Source: Dehalococcoidales bacterium (lineage in GTDB: Bacteria > Chloroflexota > Dehalococcoidia > Dehalococcoidales > JAQTVP01). Taken from it: DNA of 12,792 bases. Below the pieces are notes generated by a model, which searched no databases, had not been told where the DNA came from, and saw only the letters and a list, made by a program, of their open reading frames with translations. The position numbers and the translations under genes were made by a program. Shown in pieces: positions 1 through 6,098 of this stretch. The stretch lies in contig JAQTVP010000028.1 in NCBI GenBank assembly GCA_028707015.1, positions 1 through 12,792 of the forward strand. The letters are read 5' to 3'. The first letter of the stretch is position 1; every line of letters starts with the position of its first letter.

Positions 1-3000
1 AAAGCTTCTTTTACAATGGCTCTTGAATAATTTTCATTGTAGTAAACCGTTCCAGTTATATAAAAAGGAGTAAATCTTGTTTGTCTGAAAACATTCTCTA
101 CACCGATTATTTTAGAATTTTGTAAATATAATTGATATGTATTCTCTCCTAAACCAGTTTCATTTCTTCTATCCCAAATAAAATGAATATAAAAATCATC
201 ATCTGGCATATTAGAAATTTCCGGAGTATCGCCAGAACTCATTTGAGTGGAATGTAGTTTTATTAAATCCATCGCGTCTCTTGTAGAATTATACCACAAG
301 TAATAATCTCCAATAGGATACCAGTAATGTGAATCCCCATCTTCGGTTGCCAAGTTTAATTCTGCCCAAGCATAATTTGTATCTCCAATAGGTTTAATTG
401 CTATGTAACTATTATTTGTTGCTGTTGGGCTTTCTATTACTAACCTTCTCGTATAGGTGTCACCTCTCTTTGCATATGTAAATGTATCATATGGTTCGCC
501 ACCAAGAGCACCAAATATTACCTGTAATTTTGTATTTATATTATCTATAACTGTATCAATTGGATAACCGTATGTGTCACCTACGAGCCCAGAATCTCCC
601 GTAACATCCACATAGGTATCGCCTAAACCATCTATGTTAAACGTTATACAATAATGAGCAGACGTTAATCCAATTACAGTATCACCATCTGTTCCTATAA
701 TAGCAGAAGTGCTTTGCATTCTTGGAGGAACAGCTTCAGTAAAGTTCCAATCTTCTGTAATGTTATATATTGACATAGAAGTTGTTGAAGCTTTTGTGAA
801 TCTTAACTCAAAGTTTGAACTATATGGATCTATTGAATCACCTGTATCTCCATATTCAACAGTGTTATATATTCTTGTGGCTTTGTTTCTCCATAATGGG
901 TCATTTGGACTAGAACCACCATAAGTATCATAAAAATAATCGCCAAGCTCAATTGTATCGCCTTCAGACAATAAATAATGAACATAAAAAGCATCTGGAT
1001 CTGTATTTAAATTAATACTTCCATTTTCATAAATAATTTTCTGATAATTACTCTCAGTTGAATTTGTTATAAAGGTTAACCTCCTATAACCATAACAAGC
1101 ATAAGTATCTCCAGAAACACTAGAACCAAAAATAATTTCTGTAGCATCACTATCACCAGCCAATACAGAATTATTGAGAAAATATATATTTGAGGAATCA
1201 CCAGGTACAGGAGAAGTTATTTTAATATAAGATGTAGAAGTTGTTGGTCTAACAATTGAAGCAACTCCGATTTTACCTGTTGATGAATCTCCATAAAGAC
1301 CGCCATATCCTGTCAAATTAGCGAGCTTGTAATTAATAGCAGCAGCTATTTCGTCTGGTTTTACGCTTGAAATATCTATTGCGCCATTTGATAAATCTAT
1401 GGAAGTATCTCCACTATCATCTATGCTTATTCTTATCCATTTTTCTACTGATAAATCTACACCAGCTTCAATATCAACAAATGATTGAAAATAAGCACAT
1501 GTATCTCCTTTTAACCTTAAAACAGAATCTCCAGGAGTATCGCCAACTTTTAATTCCCCAACTAAAACATCAGATAAATTTTCAAAATTTTGCTCTGTAT
1601 CTGCTGAGGTTGTTATTTTAATTCTAGCACTACTGTTTCCTGAGTATGCCTCCTTAAAAGCATCTGGTGGATCAAATATTAAATAATTTTTAAAATAGGT
1701 ATCCCCATTTCCGTCATAATCTATTGTATCACCCTGTAATGTTTTCCCTTGAATTTCTGAATTAGCATATGAATCACCATCATTAAAAGCACCAGTTCTA
1801 AATGAATGAATATTATTGAACATATTTTGCAATCTTAAGCTTATCCACTCTAAATCATTATACCTTGATGGGTTATAAGATTCCCAACTACTTATGTTTG
1901 GTGTCACATAAATCCAAACATCAAATGGGTTTAAATAAACTCCATATTCTTCAAAAACAGTTGATGGGGAATTGCTGTTTCCATAAACTTTTGCTGTTAA
2001 AACATCAGCGTGTGAATTCAAAATAGTATCATAATCTTCTGCACTTACAGCTTTGTTAGAGGTCCTTATTTGTAGTGGGGCATATGTAGCTGCATGGCTT
2101 GCTGTTTCTCCAGCTGCACCACCTGTGCCTTGAGAAGTGTTTACAAGACCAGTTCCAGTTGGGCCACCAGAAAGTTGAACTATTGTATCTCCACCAGCAA
2201 CAAGTTCTACAGAAAGAGTTCTTGAAGTGTTTATTGATCTAGCTGGTATATTTCCGGCAACACCTCCACCAGTCCTATAAAAAACTTTTACAACATCATC
2301 TGTTGCTAACCTTCTATTAGCATTTGGTAATAATGCAGTTGTTCCAGTTAATACAGTTACAGATTCATCCTCATTGACTTCTAATACATATGGAACACCA
2401 TAATCATTGCTATCATCATCCTGTTCATTTTGTGCTTCTGGGTCAATAAAAGAAGAAACTTCAAGCATTTCTTCTTCAACTGAACCGTTTACAAAATAAA
2501 TTATTATTGAATTTTCTATTACAGGATAATTAGAAAGAGTAAAAGAATAACCATTATCTGTAGTAGCTGTAAAATCTTCTACATAAGTTTTCCCTTCATA
2601 AAAAGTTAATACATCTTCGCTACTATCAACTTCAACACCAACTTTATAATTATATTTATCTAGAACTGAATCATAATCTAATAGTTCAAATGTTGTTGAC
2701 ACACCCCTTGTATTTATTACGTTTAAAGTAAACGGAGTTAAAGTTCCTTCTCCTGAATCATAAACTTCAGTTAAGTAATATGGACCTGGATAATTGGCAG
2801 TATAAACATTGACATATACAGAAGCAGCGCGAGGCAATGTAAAATTATAACCGATTATTTTTAAAAGACGAATAACTGATTGTTTTTGTGTGGCCGTTGA
2901 AAGATAGTTTTCATTTACTACCCAGTCAATCCTTGTAGCTAACTGATCGGCAATATAGGCGAAAATTTCAACTAACATTCTCCCAGCGTCAGAGGAAAGA

Positions 3001-3125
3001 AAATCATCCCAGTTCTCATTATAATTTGGGTTATCTTTAACCAAATTAATAACATCTTGTAGGATATTATCATAATCTAAACCACTAAACGCTGTTTTTG
3101 GCAATTGTGTTAAACTGCGTGCCAT
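1..3125 (-). CDS. Baseplate wedge protein, gp6/baseplate-J-like, with giant GD[ST]-rich C-terminal extension (3' end outside window)
   Basis: The frame is open for 1041 codons from the ATG at 3125 to the left edge, where no stop has been reached. Residues 1-130 read like T4-type gp6 and baseplate-J proteins that build the baseplate wedge ring (FSGLDYDNILQDVI, then DAGRMLVEIFAYIADQ and ENYLSTATQKQSVIRLL). A J-like segment follows around residues 355-425 (SNKAVSAEDYDTIL, ADVLTAKVYG, NPFDVWIYV). Beyond about residue 440 lies a long extension with two related beta-type segments (563-651 and 825-924). It carries 22 copies of Gly-Asp-Ser/Thr; one more is at 312-314, and none occurs before that. The start is supported by AAAGAGG seven bases upstream, and the gene lies 29 bases after the gp25-like gene, the usual gp25-gp6 pairing. 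The baseplate role of the N-terminus is family knowledge; the function of the extension is unknown. Confidence 0.85.
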   Translation of the reverse strand, partial: MARSLTQLPKTAFSGLDYDNILQDVINLVKDNPNYNENWDDFLSSDAGRMLVEIFAYIADQLATRIDWVVNENYLSTATQKQSVIRLLKIIGYNFTLPRAASVYVNVYTANYPGPYYLTEVYDSGEGTLTPFTLNVINTRGVSTTFELLDYDSVLDKYNYKVGVEVDSSEDVLTFYEGKTYVEDFTATTDNGYSFTLSNYPVIENSIIIYFVNGSVEEEMLEVSSFIDPEAQNEQDDDSNDYGVPYVLEVNEDESVTVLTGTTALLPNANRRLATDDVVKVFYRTGGGVAGNIPARSINTSRTLSVELVAGGDTIVQLSGGPTGTGLVNTSQGTGGAAGETASHAATYAPLQIRTSNKAVSAEDYDTILNSHADVLTAKVYGNSNSPSTVFEEYGVYLNPFDVWIYVTPNISSWESYNPSRYNDLEWISLRLQNMFNNIHSFRTGAFNDGDSYANSEIQGKTLQGDTIDYDGNGDTYFKNYLIFDPPDAFKEAYSGNSSARIKITTSADTEQNFENLSDVLVGELKVGDTPGDSVLRLKGDTCAYFQSFVDIEAGVDLSVEKWIRISIDDSGDTSIDLSNGAIDISSVKPDEIAAAINYKLANLTGYGGLYGDSSTGKIGVASIVRPTTSTSYIKITSPVPGDSSNIYFLNNSVLAGDSDATEIIFGSSVSGDTYACYGYRRLTFITNSTESNYQKIIYENGSINLNTDPDAFYVHYLLSEGDTIELGDYFYDTYGGSSPNDPLWRNKATRIYNTVEYGDTGDSIDPYSSNFELRFTKASTTSMSIYNITEDWNFTEAVPPRMQSTSAIIGTDGDTVIGLTSAHYCITFNIDGLGDTYVDVTGDSGLVGDTYGYPIDTVIDNINTKLQVIFGALGGEPYDTFTYAKRGDTYTRRLVIESPTATNNSYIAIKPIGDTNYAWAELNLATEDGDSHYWYPIGDYYLWYNSTRDAMDLIKLHSTQMSSGDTPEISNMPDDDFYIHFIWDRRNETGLGENTYQLYLQNSKIIGVENVFRQTRFTPFYITGTVYYNENYSRAIVKEA
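225..1778 (-). repeat. Dense interspersed GD[ST] tripeptides in the gp6-like extension (22 copies)
   Basis: In-frame Gly-Asp-Ser/Thr codons lie at 225-233, 330-338, 378-386, 456-464, 573-581, 591-599, 615-623, 678-686, 834-842, 843-851, 954-962, 1104-1112, 1149-1157, 1194-1202, 1284-1292, 1404-1412, 1500-1508, 1524-1532, 1536-1544, 1698-1706, 1725-1733 and 1770-1778. Spacing is irregular, from directly adjacent to about 50 residues. Flanking residues are not shared, so this is not an ordinary tandem repeat. One further copy is at 2184-2192. Confidence 0.9.
354..1439 (-). repeat. Two divergent copies of a beta-type domain in the gp6-like extension
   Basis: Copy 1 covers 1173-1439 (residues 563-651) and copy 2 covers 354-653 (residues 825-924). 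Shared landmarks in order are ISIDDSGDTSIDLS versus FNIDGLGDTYVDVT, then DEIAAAINYKL versus DTVIDNINTKL, then SYIKI....PGDS versus SYIAIKPIGDT. Two of the GD[ST] motifs fall at matching places in both copies, while others are unique to one. Confidence 0.6.
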
Positions 3126-3132
3126 TTATAAA

Positions 3133-3139
3133 CCTCTTT
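3133..3139 (-). promoter_or_regulatory. Shine-Dalgarno site of the gp6-like gene
   Basis: On the minus strand this reads AAAGAGG, ending seven bases before the ATG at 3125. It decides the start of a gene whose 3' end is not in the window. Confidence 0.75.
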
Positions 3140-3154
3140 CATCGCATTATAACT

Positions 3155-3493
3155 TCAAAATCTGATCAAACGTAATTCTTCTAAAGTATCTTTATTTGTG
3201 CACTCAAGATGAATTACGAAAGTATTTTCTGTTGGCCTCTCTTCAGTTGTAATAGAGTTTATTAATACTCTTGGCTCCCATTTTGTTATAGAAGAAATTA
3301 TGTCAGATTCAACTTCTTCTCTCATTACTACGCCAAGATCAAATAAAAAGTTTCTTAAGTTAGAGCCAAATAAAGGGTTGTTCACCCTTTCCCCAGGTGA
3401 GGTGAGTAAAATTCTTGTGATGTTTTCTTTTAAAATTTCTTCATCTTCTTTAATAGTCAAGAAGATTTCATCATAAAAAGACAGACCTTTCAA
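3155..3493 (-). CDS. gp25-like baseplate wedge protein (lysozyme-like fold family)
   Basis: This 112-residue protein matches the size and signature of the T4 gp25 / phage gpW-like family, which forms part of the baseplate wedge and sheath-initiation interface. Visible landmarks are ITRILLTSPGERVNNPLFGSN at about residues 26-46 (the GER.NP.FGS core), then LRNFLFD, and a later I..WEPRV motif near residues 68-77. The start codon is TTG at 3493. No in-frame ATG lies between it and the upstream in-frame stop, and GGAG sits seven bases upstream. It is followed 29 bases later by the gp6-like gene and preceded by the 65-residue gene. It contains no Gly-Asp-Ser/Thr motif, unlike its large neighbours, and ends with TGA. 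Confidence 0.92.
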   Translation of the reverse strand: MKGLSFYDEIFLTIKEDEEILKENITRILLTSPGERVNNPLFGSNLRNFLFDLGVVMREEVESDIISSITKWEPRVLINSITTEERPTENTFVIHLECTNKDTLEELRLIRF

Positions 3494-3500
3494 AAAATAT

Positions 3501-3504
3501 CTCC
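3501..3504 (-). promoter_or_regulatory. Shine-Dalgarno site supporting the TTG start of the gp25-like gene
   Basis: GGAG on the minus strand lies seven bases before the TTG at 3493. An ATG at 3506-3504 overlaps this site but is out of frame with the gp25-like protein. The RBS and the length of the resulting protein make TTG the best start. Confidence 0.7.
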
Positions 3505-3553
3505 ATAAAGTTTTCTGTTATTAACTTTACTAAGATATTCCATACTAAGTATT

Positions 3554-3751
3554 TTATTCTGTTGGTTGTTTATCCATTTGTTCTTTGTATTGTAGCTCTT
3601 CTTTTAACGCTTGAATTTGGCCAGATAATTGCAATCTTTCCGCTTTTAATTGTTCTAAAGCAGCGGCATATTTATTAATTGCATCTACTCTTTCTTCCAC
3701 TGCTTTTTCAAGTTGTTTAACTTTGTTTTCTATTCTTTCTTTATCAGTCAT
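3554..3751 (-). CDS. Small coiled-coil protein between collar protein and gp25
   Basis: A 65-residue, highly charged protein (MTDKERIENKVKQLEKAV...) with heptad-like leucine and alanine spacing through about residue 55, predicted to be a single alpha-helical coiled coil. It has no signal peptide, membrane segment or cysteine. An upstream in-frame ATG at 3769 would add six residues. The ATG at 3751 is preferred because AAAGGAG lies five bases before it, and those bases would otherwise be coding. The upstream collar gene ends 18 bases before this start. A small coiled-coil gene here could encode a trimerisation, tail-fibre assembly or baseplate accessory factor, but I do not recognise the family and the role is inference only. 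Confidence 0.75.
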   Translation of the reverse strand: MTDKERIENKVKQLEKAVEERVDAINKYAAALEQLKAERLQLSGQIQALKEELQYKEQMDKQPTE

Positions 3752-3756
3752 GTTTT

Positions 3757-3763
3757 CTCCTTT
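3757..3763 (-). promoter_or_regulatory. Strong Shine-Dalgarno site choosing the start of the 65-aa gene
   Basis: AAAGGAG on the minus strand, five bases before the ATG at 3751. It lies inside the alternative longer reading frame, which argues for the shorter 65-residue product. Confidence 0.75.
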
Positions 3764-3769
3764 ATTCAT

Positions 3770-5221
3770 TTATGCTGTACGTTCATAAAGTAAAAGTGTC
3801 TTATAAGCAGGAAAACTATTTTCTGTTGAAGAAGGGTGAGCAGCTCCACTTAAAGTATGATAGTGATTAGAGCTTATCATTCCATAGCCTGAGCCTGTTT
3901 GTCTAGCTTGAGAAGCAACCGAAGTGCTCGCTCCGTAAAGACCGGTATGAGAATGCTCATGAGTGCTAGACCCTCCTGTTCCACCATAACTAGAAGAAGG
4001 AAGTAATAAATATCCGTCAGCAGCCGTAACTCTTGACCAAGTAGTATCTAAAATAGTGCCAGGAGCAGCATAAAAGGGGGCTACCCCACCTACAGGGATC
4101 TCACCAGTATCATTATCAGCAGAAATCAGTATAACATTGAAATAAGGAACAGTTACTGAACTATGGCCATGGCCATTAGTATGACTAGTAGAATTGATGC
4201 CATGATTATGAGAAATTGCAGCATCTGCAACAGAAGTAGAACCTGACCTAATTCTTGTAGAGCCCGTGCCAGTAGAATTGGTACTTGAATTACCAGAAGT
4301 TGAATGGCCAGTTGTATACGCGGCTACATTGCTCCCTACACCTGAACTACTAACCCTTAAATGATAGCCATTGTTAGAACTGGAATATGTCCATCCAGTA
4401 GGAATATCACCTGTAGTTCCAGACCAAAATATTTTAGCTCCAGAAGGAATATGCGTCAAGGCATTTCCAGGAGACTGAAAAAGCCTATAATAACAATATG
4501 TAGGGTAGAAAGTTTGTGAGTTAGCAGTATGTGATATATAAGTCCCATGGGTGTGCGCAGGTGCTCCTACATTAAGGCCAAGAGAATATTCATCTCCTGA
4601 ATAAGAAGTAGTTACCGCTCCCATCACCACAGTTACATTAGAATGTGAATGGGTGTTAGAGCCTCCAGTAATTCCAGTTGAAGTGTCACCTCTTAGGTAT
4701 AAGGTATGAAAATCTGTATTTCTTTCCGTCCAACCAGCCGGATCGGAAGTAAATAAAGCCATAAAACCAGAAGGCACTAAACTCCAAAATGTTATCCAAC
4801 TATCACCATCATAATATTTAGCCCATTTTACATTTTGCCATCCAGAATCATAATACTGAAATATTGAATCTCCGCTAGCTACTGTTACCCAACCTCCACT
4901 ATAATATTTTAATACTGCCATTCTTTCTTCTTCAGCCATAATTCCATATGGGTGCCAAGCTTGATAACCCCTATTCTGGACAGCTATCATATTTTTAACA
5001 CGCGGTATATATGGTGGTATTTGTTCTGGATGATAACCTATTGACACCCATTTAGGGAATATATTGCCAACTTCTCTTAGTGCATATAGTCTATCATTAT
5101 CATCAGATCCATATAAATAATTTATATATTGATCTAACCCCTTCCAATCTGTTTTATTAGACATGCCACGAGGAAATTTATTCACATAAAAATTTGGCCT
5201 TGTTATTAATAATTTGCTCAT
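3770..5221 (-). CDS. Tail-collar-repeat fibre protein with paired HxH motifs
   Basis: A 483-residue receptor-binding or short-tail-fibre-type protein. Residues 1-104 have no repeat I recognise. Residues 105-145 hold three aromatic units (KYYSGGW, QYYDSGW, KYYDGDSW). Three divergent phage-tail-collar units follow at about 148-248, 258-366 and 374-480, each opening with a (V/I)P.G.....W-type motif; the clearest is TGDIPTGWTY. Each unit carries two HxH stretches: H191/H193 and H223/H225; H338/H340 and H351/H353; H421/H423/H425 and H453/H455. In T4 gp12 and gp37, HxH histidines from three chains hold metal ions in the fibre axis, so a trimeric, metal-clamped needle is likely. The ATG lies nine bases after the previous stop with no clear Shine-Dalgarno site, suggesting translational coupling. 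It holds three GD[ST] motifs (residues 117, 139, 178). Confidence 0.85.
   Translation of the reverse strand: MSKLLITRPNFYVNKFPRGMSNKTDWKGLDQYINYLYGSDDNDRLYALREVGNIFPKWVSIGYHPEQIPPYIPRVKNMIAVQNRGYQAWHPYGIMAEEERMAVLKYYSGGWVTVASGDSIFQYYDSGWQNVKWAKYYDGDSWITFWSLVPSGFMALFTSDPAGWTERNTDFHTLYLRGDTSTGITGGSNTHSHSNVTVVMGAVTTSYSGDEYSLGLNVGAPAHTHGTYISHTANSQTFYPTYCYYRLFQSPGNALTHIPSGAKIFWSGTTGDIPTGWTYSSSNNGYHLRVSSSGVGSNVAAYTTGHSTSGNSSTNSTGTGSTRIRSGSTSVADAAISHNHGINSTSHTNGHGHSSVTVPYFNVILISADNDTGEIPVGGVAPFYAAPGTILDTTWSRVTAADGYLLLPSSSYGGTGGSSTHEHSHTGLYGASTSVASQARQTGSGYGMISSNHYHTLSGAAHPSSTENSFPAYKTLLLYERTA
3782..4780 (-). repeat. Three divergent tail-collar units with HxH pairs
   Basis: The units span about 4478-4780, 4124-4450 and 3782-4102. 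Each has an N-terminal (V/I)P.G motif, a Gly/Ser/Thr-rich middle, two HxH stretches roughly 30 residues apart or closer, and an aromatic C-terminal strand (PTYCYYRLF, VPYFNVILI, PAYKTLLLY). They are clear at protein level but not as DNA repeats, so the duplications are old. Confidence 0.75.
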
Positions 5222-5230
5222 CTATTTAAT

Positions 5231-6061
5231 TTACGTTGTATCTATCCAAAGATCTCCAGTTACTGGAGTTGCATGCGCACTTGTTCCTATAGTAATTACT
5301 GGTGTGCGAACATGGTCAACGCCATTATACATAGTATGTATATAAGAAGCGCTATATGCATTTCCAGTTCCACCAAGAGACATTCCAGTATCTGAATCAG
5401 GGTAAAGATTAGAAGTACTCATTAACAATCTTGCAGTACCACTAACTGTAAAACACAATATTGGTCCAGCTGCGCCATATAATCCTGTGGTTGTATAACT
5501 TGCAAAATTATAAGATGGAGTTGCGGCAGCACCATTCCCCATAGTAATATCACTACTTCCGGTTATTGTTGTTATCCCGCCTAAAGCACCAGCGAATGTA
5601 ATAGCGGCACCATTGAAAGTCATAGCTGTAGTTGAAACATCTTTTATAACTAAGTGAGTAGAACTGTTTGAGAATGTGCCAAATATAGCTCCAGCTGCTT
5701 TTAAAATTACATCATTTCCAGCTACGTCTAAAATAATGTCTGCGCTTCCATCAATAATAAAATCACCAGTAGAAGTAAGTGTATTAGTATCTAATACCAT
5801 ATTATCTATGGTTAAAGAAGTTAGCGTTCCTAAAGAAGTAATATGTGGCTGCGCGGCAGTTTGTATTTCTCCCCAAAGACTATCCCCGTACACATTAGCC
5901 CAGTAATAAGAAGAAGAACCACAATTATAGCTGCTATCAGTTGCTGGATGCAAACCTTCATCATCAAAATAAACAACAGATCCCGGCATTGGGCCATCTA
6001 AATTTCCTGAGTGAATTGCTGTGTATCCACCTATTGTGGTTCCGCCTTTTAATTGTGCCAT
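5231..6061 (-). CDS. Tail-fibre repeat protein, cyanophage/pelagiphage type
   Basis: A 276-residue fibre-shaft-like protein. It opens with a Gly/Thr-rich stretch (GGTTIGGYTAIHSGN), followed by DSSYNCGSSSYYWANVYGDS, resembling the 'S..nLGs...yWa.vyg' pattern of phage fibre and endosialidase-type shaft proteins. Residues 75-150 show short beta-strand repeats (LGTLTSLTIDN, DFIIDGSADIILD, GNDVILKAAGAIFGTF). The middle and C-terminus are rich in Gly, Ser, Thr and Ala, and it ends with GDLWIDTT. No chaperone (peptidase S74-like) domain is visible. It starts 37 bases after the 1067-residue gene with only weak purine-rich sequence upstream. It has one GD[ST] motif, at residue 59, about what chance allows. 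The receptor is unknown. Confidence 0.75.
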   Translation of the reverse strand: MAQLKGGTTIGGYTAIHSGNLDGPMPGSVVYFDDEGLHPATDSSYNCGSSSYYWANVYGDSLWGEIQTAAQPHITSLGTLTSLTIDNMVLDTNTLTSTGDFIIDGSADIILDVAGNDVILKAAGAIFGTFSNSSTHLVIKDVSTTAMTFNGAAITFAGALGGITTITGSSDITMGNGAAATPSYNFASYTTTGLYGAAGPILCFTVSGTARLLMSTSNLYPDSDTGMSLGGTGNAYSASYIHTMYNGVDHVRTPVITIGTSAHATPVTGDLWIDTT

Positions 6062-6077
6062 ATTCTTATCTTTTCTA

Positions 6078-6091
6078 TTTTTTTAAAAAAA
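6078..6091. other. AT-only 14-bp palindrome in the 37-base gap
   Basis: Seven T followed by seven A, symmetrical on both strands, between the stop of the 1067-residue gene and the start of the 276-residue gene. It has no GC stem, so it is a poor candidate for an intrinsic terminator; the AT-rich spacer may only keep the ribosome-binding region open. Confidence 0.4.
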
Positions 6092-6098
6092 TTATTTT

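Noticed and set aside
456..464. RGD cell-adhesion motif (KRGDTY here; LRGDTS in the collar protein)
   Set aside because: Only two of the 60 sites have Arg before GD; they are explained by the general GD[ST] excess and there is no reason to expect integrin binding in this phage.
709..1621. Plus-strand open frames at 709-924 and 1367-1621, and others at 5676, 12146 and 12509
   Set aside because: They are antisense to strong minus-strand genes, lack ribosome-binding sites, and encode low-complexity sequence typical of shadow frames.
3121..3132. T4-type late promoter (TATAAAT) just before the gp6-like start
   Set aside because: The match overlaps the start codon and the ribosome-binding spacer, so it could not drive this gene; similar AT-rich matches occur inside coding regions.
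6078..6091. Intrinsic terminator between the 1067- and 276-residue genes
   Set aside because: The palindrome is only A and T with no stable stem, and the downstream gene belongs to the same tail block.
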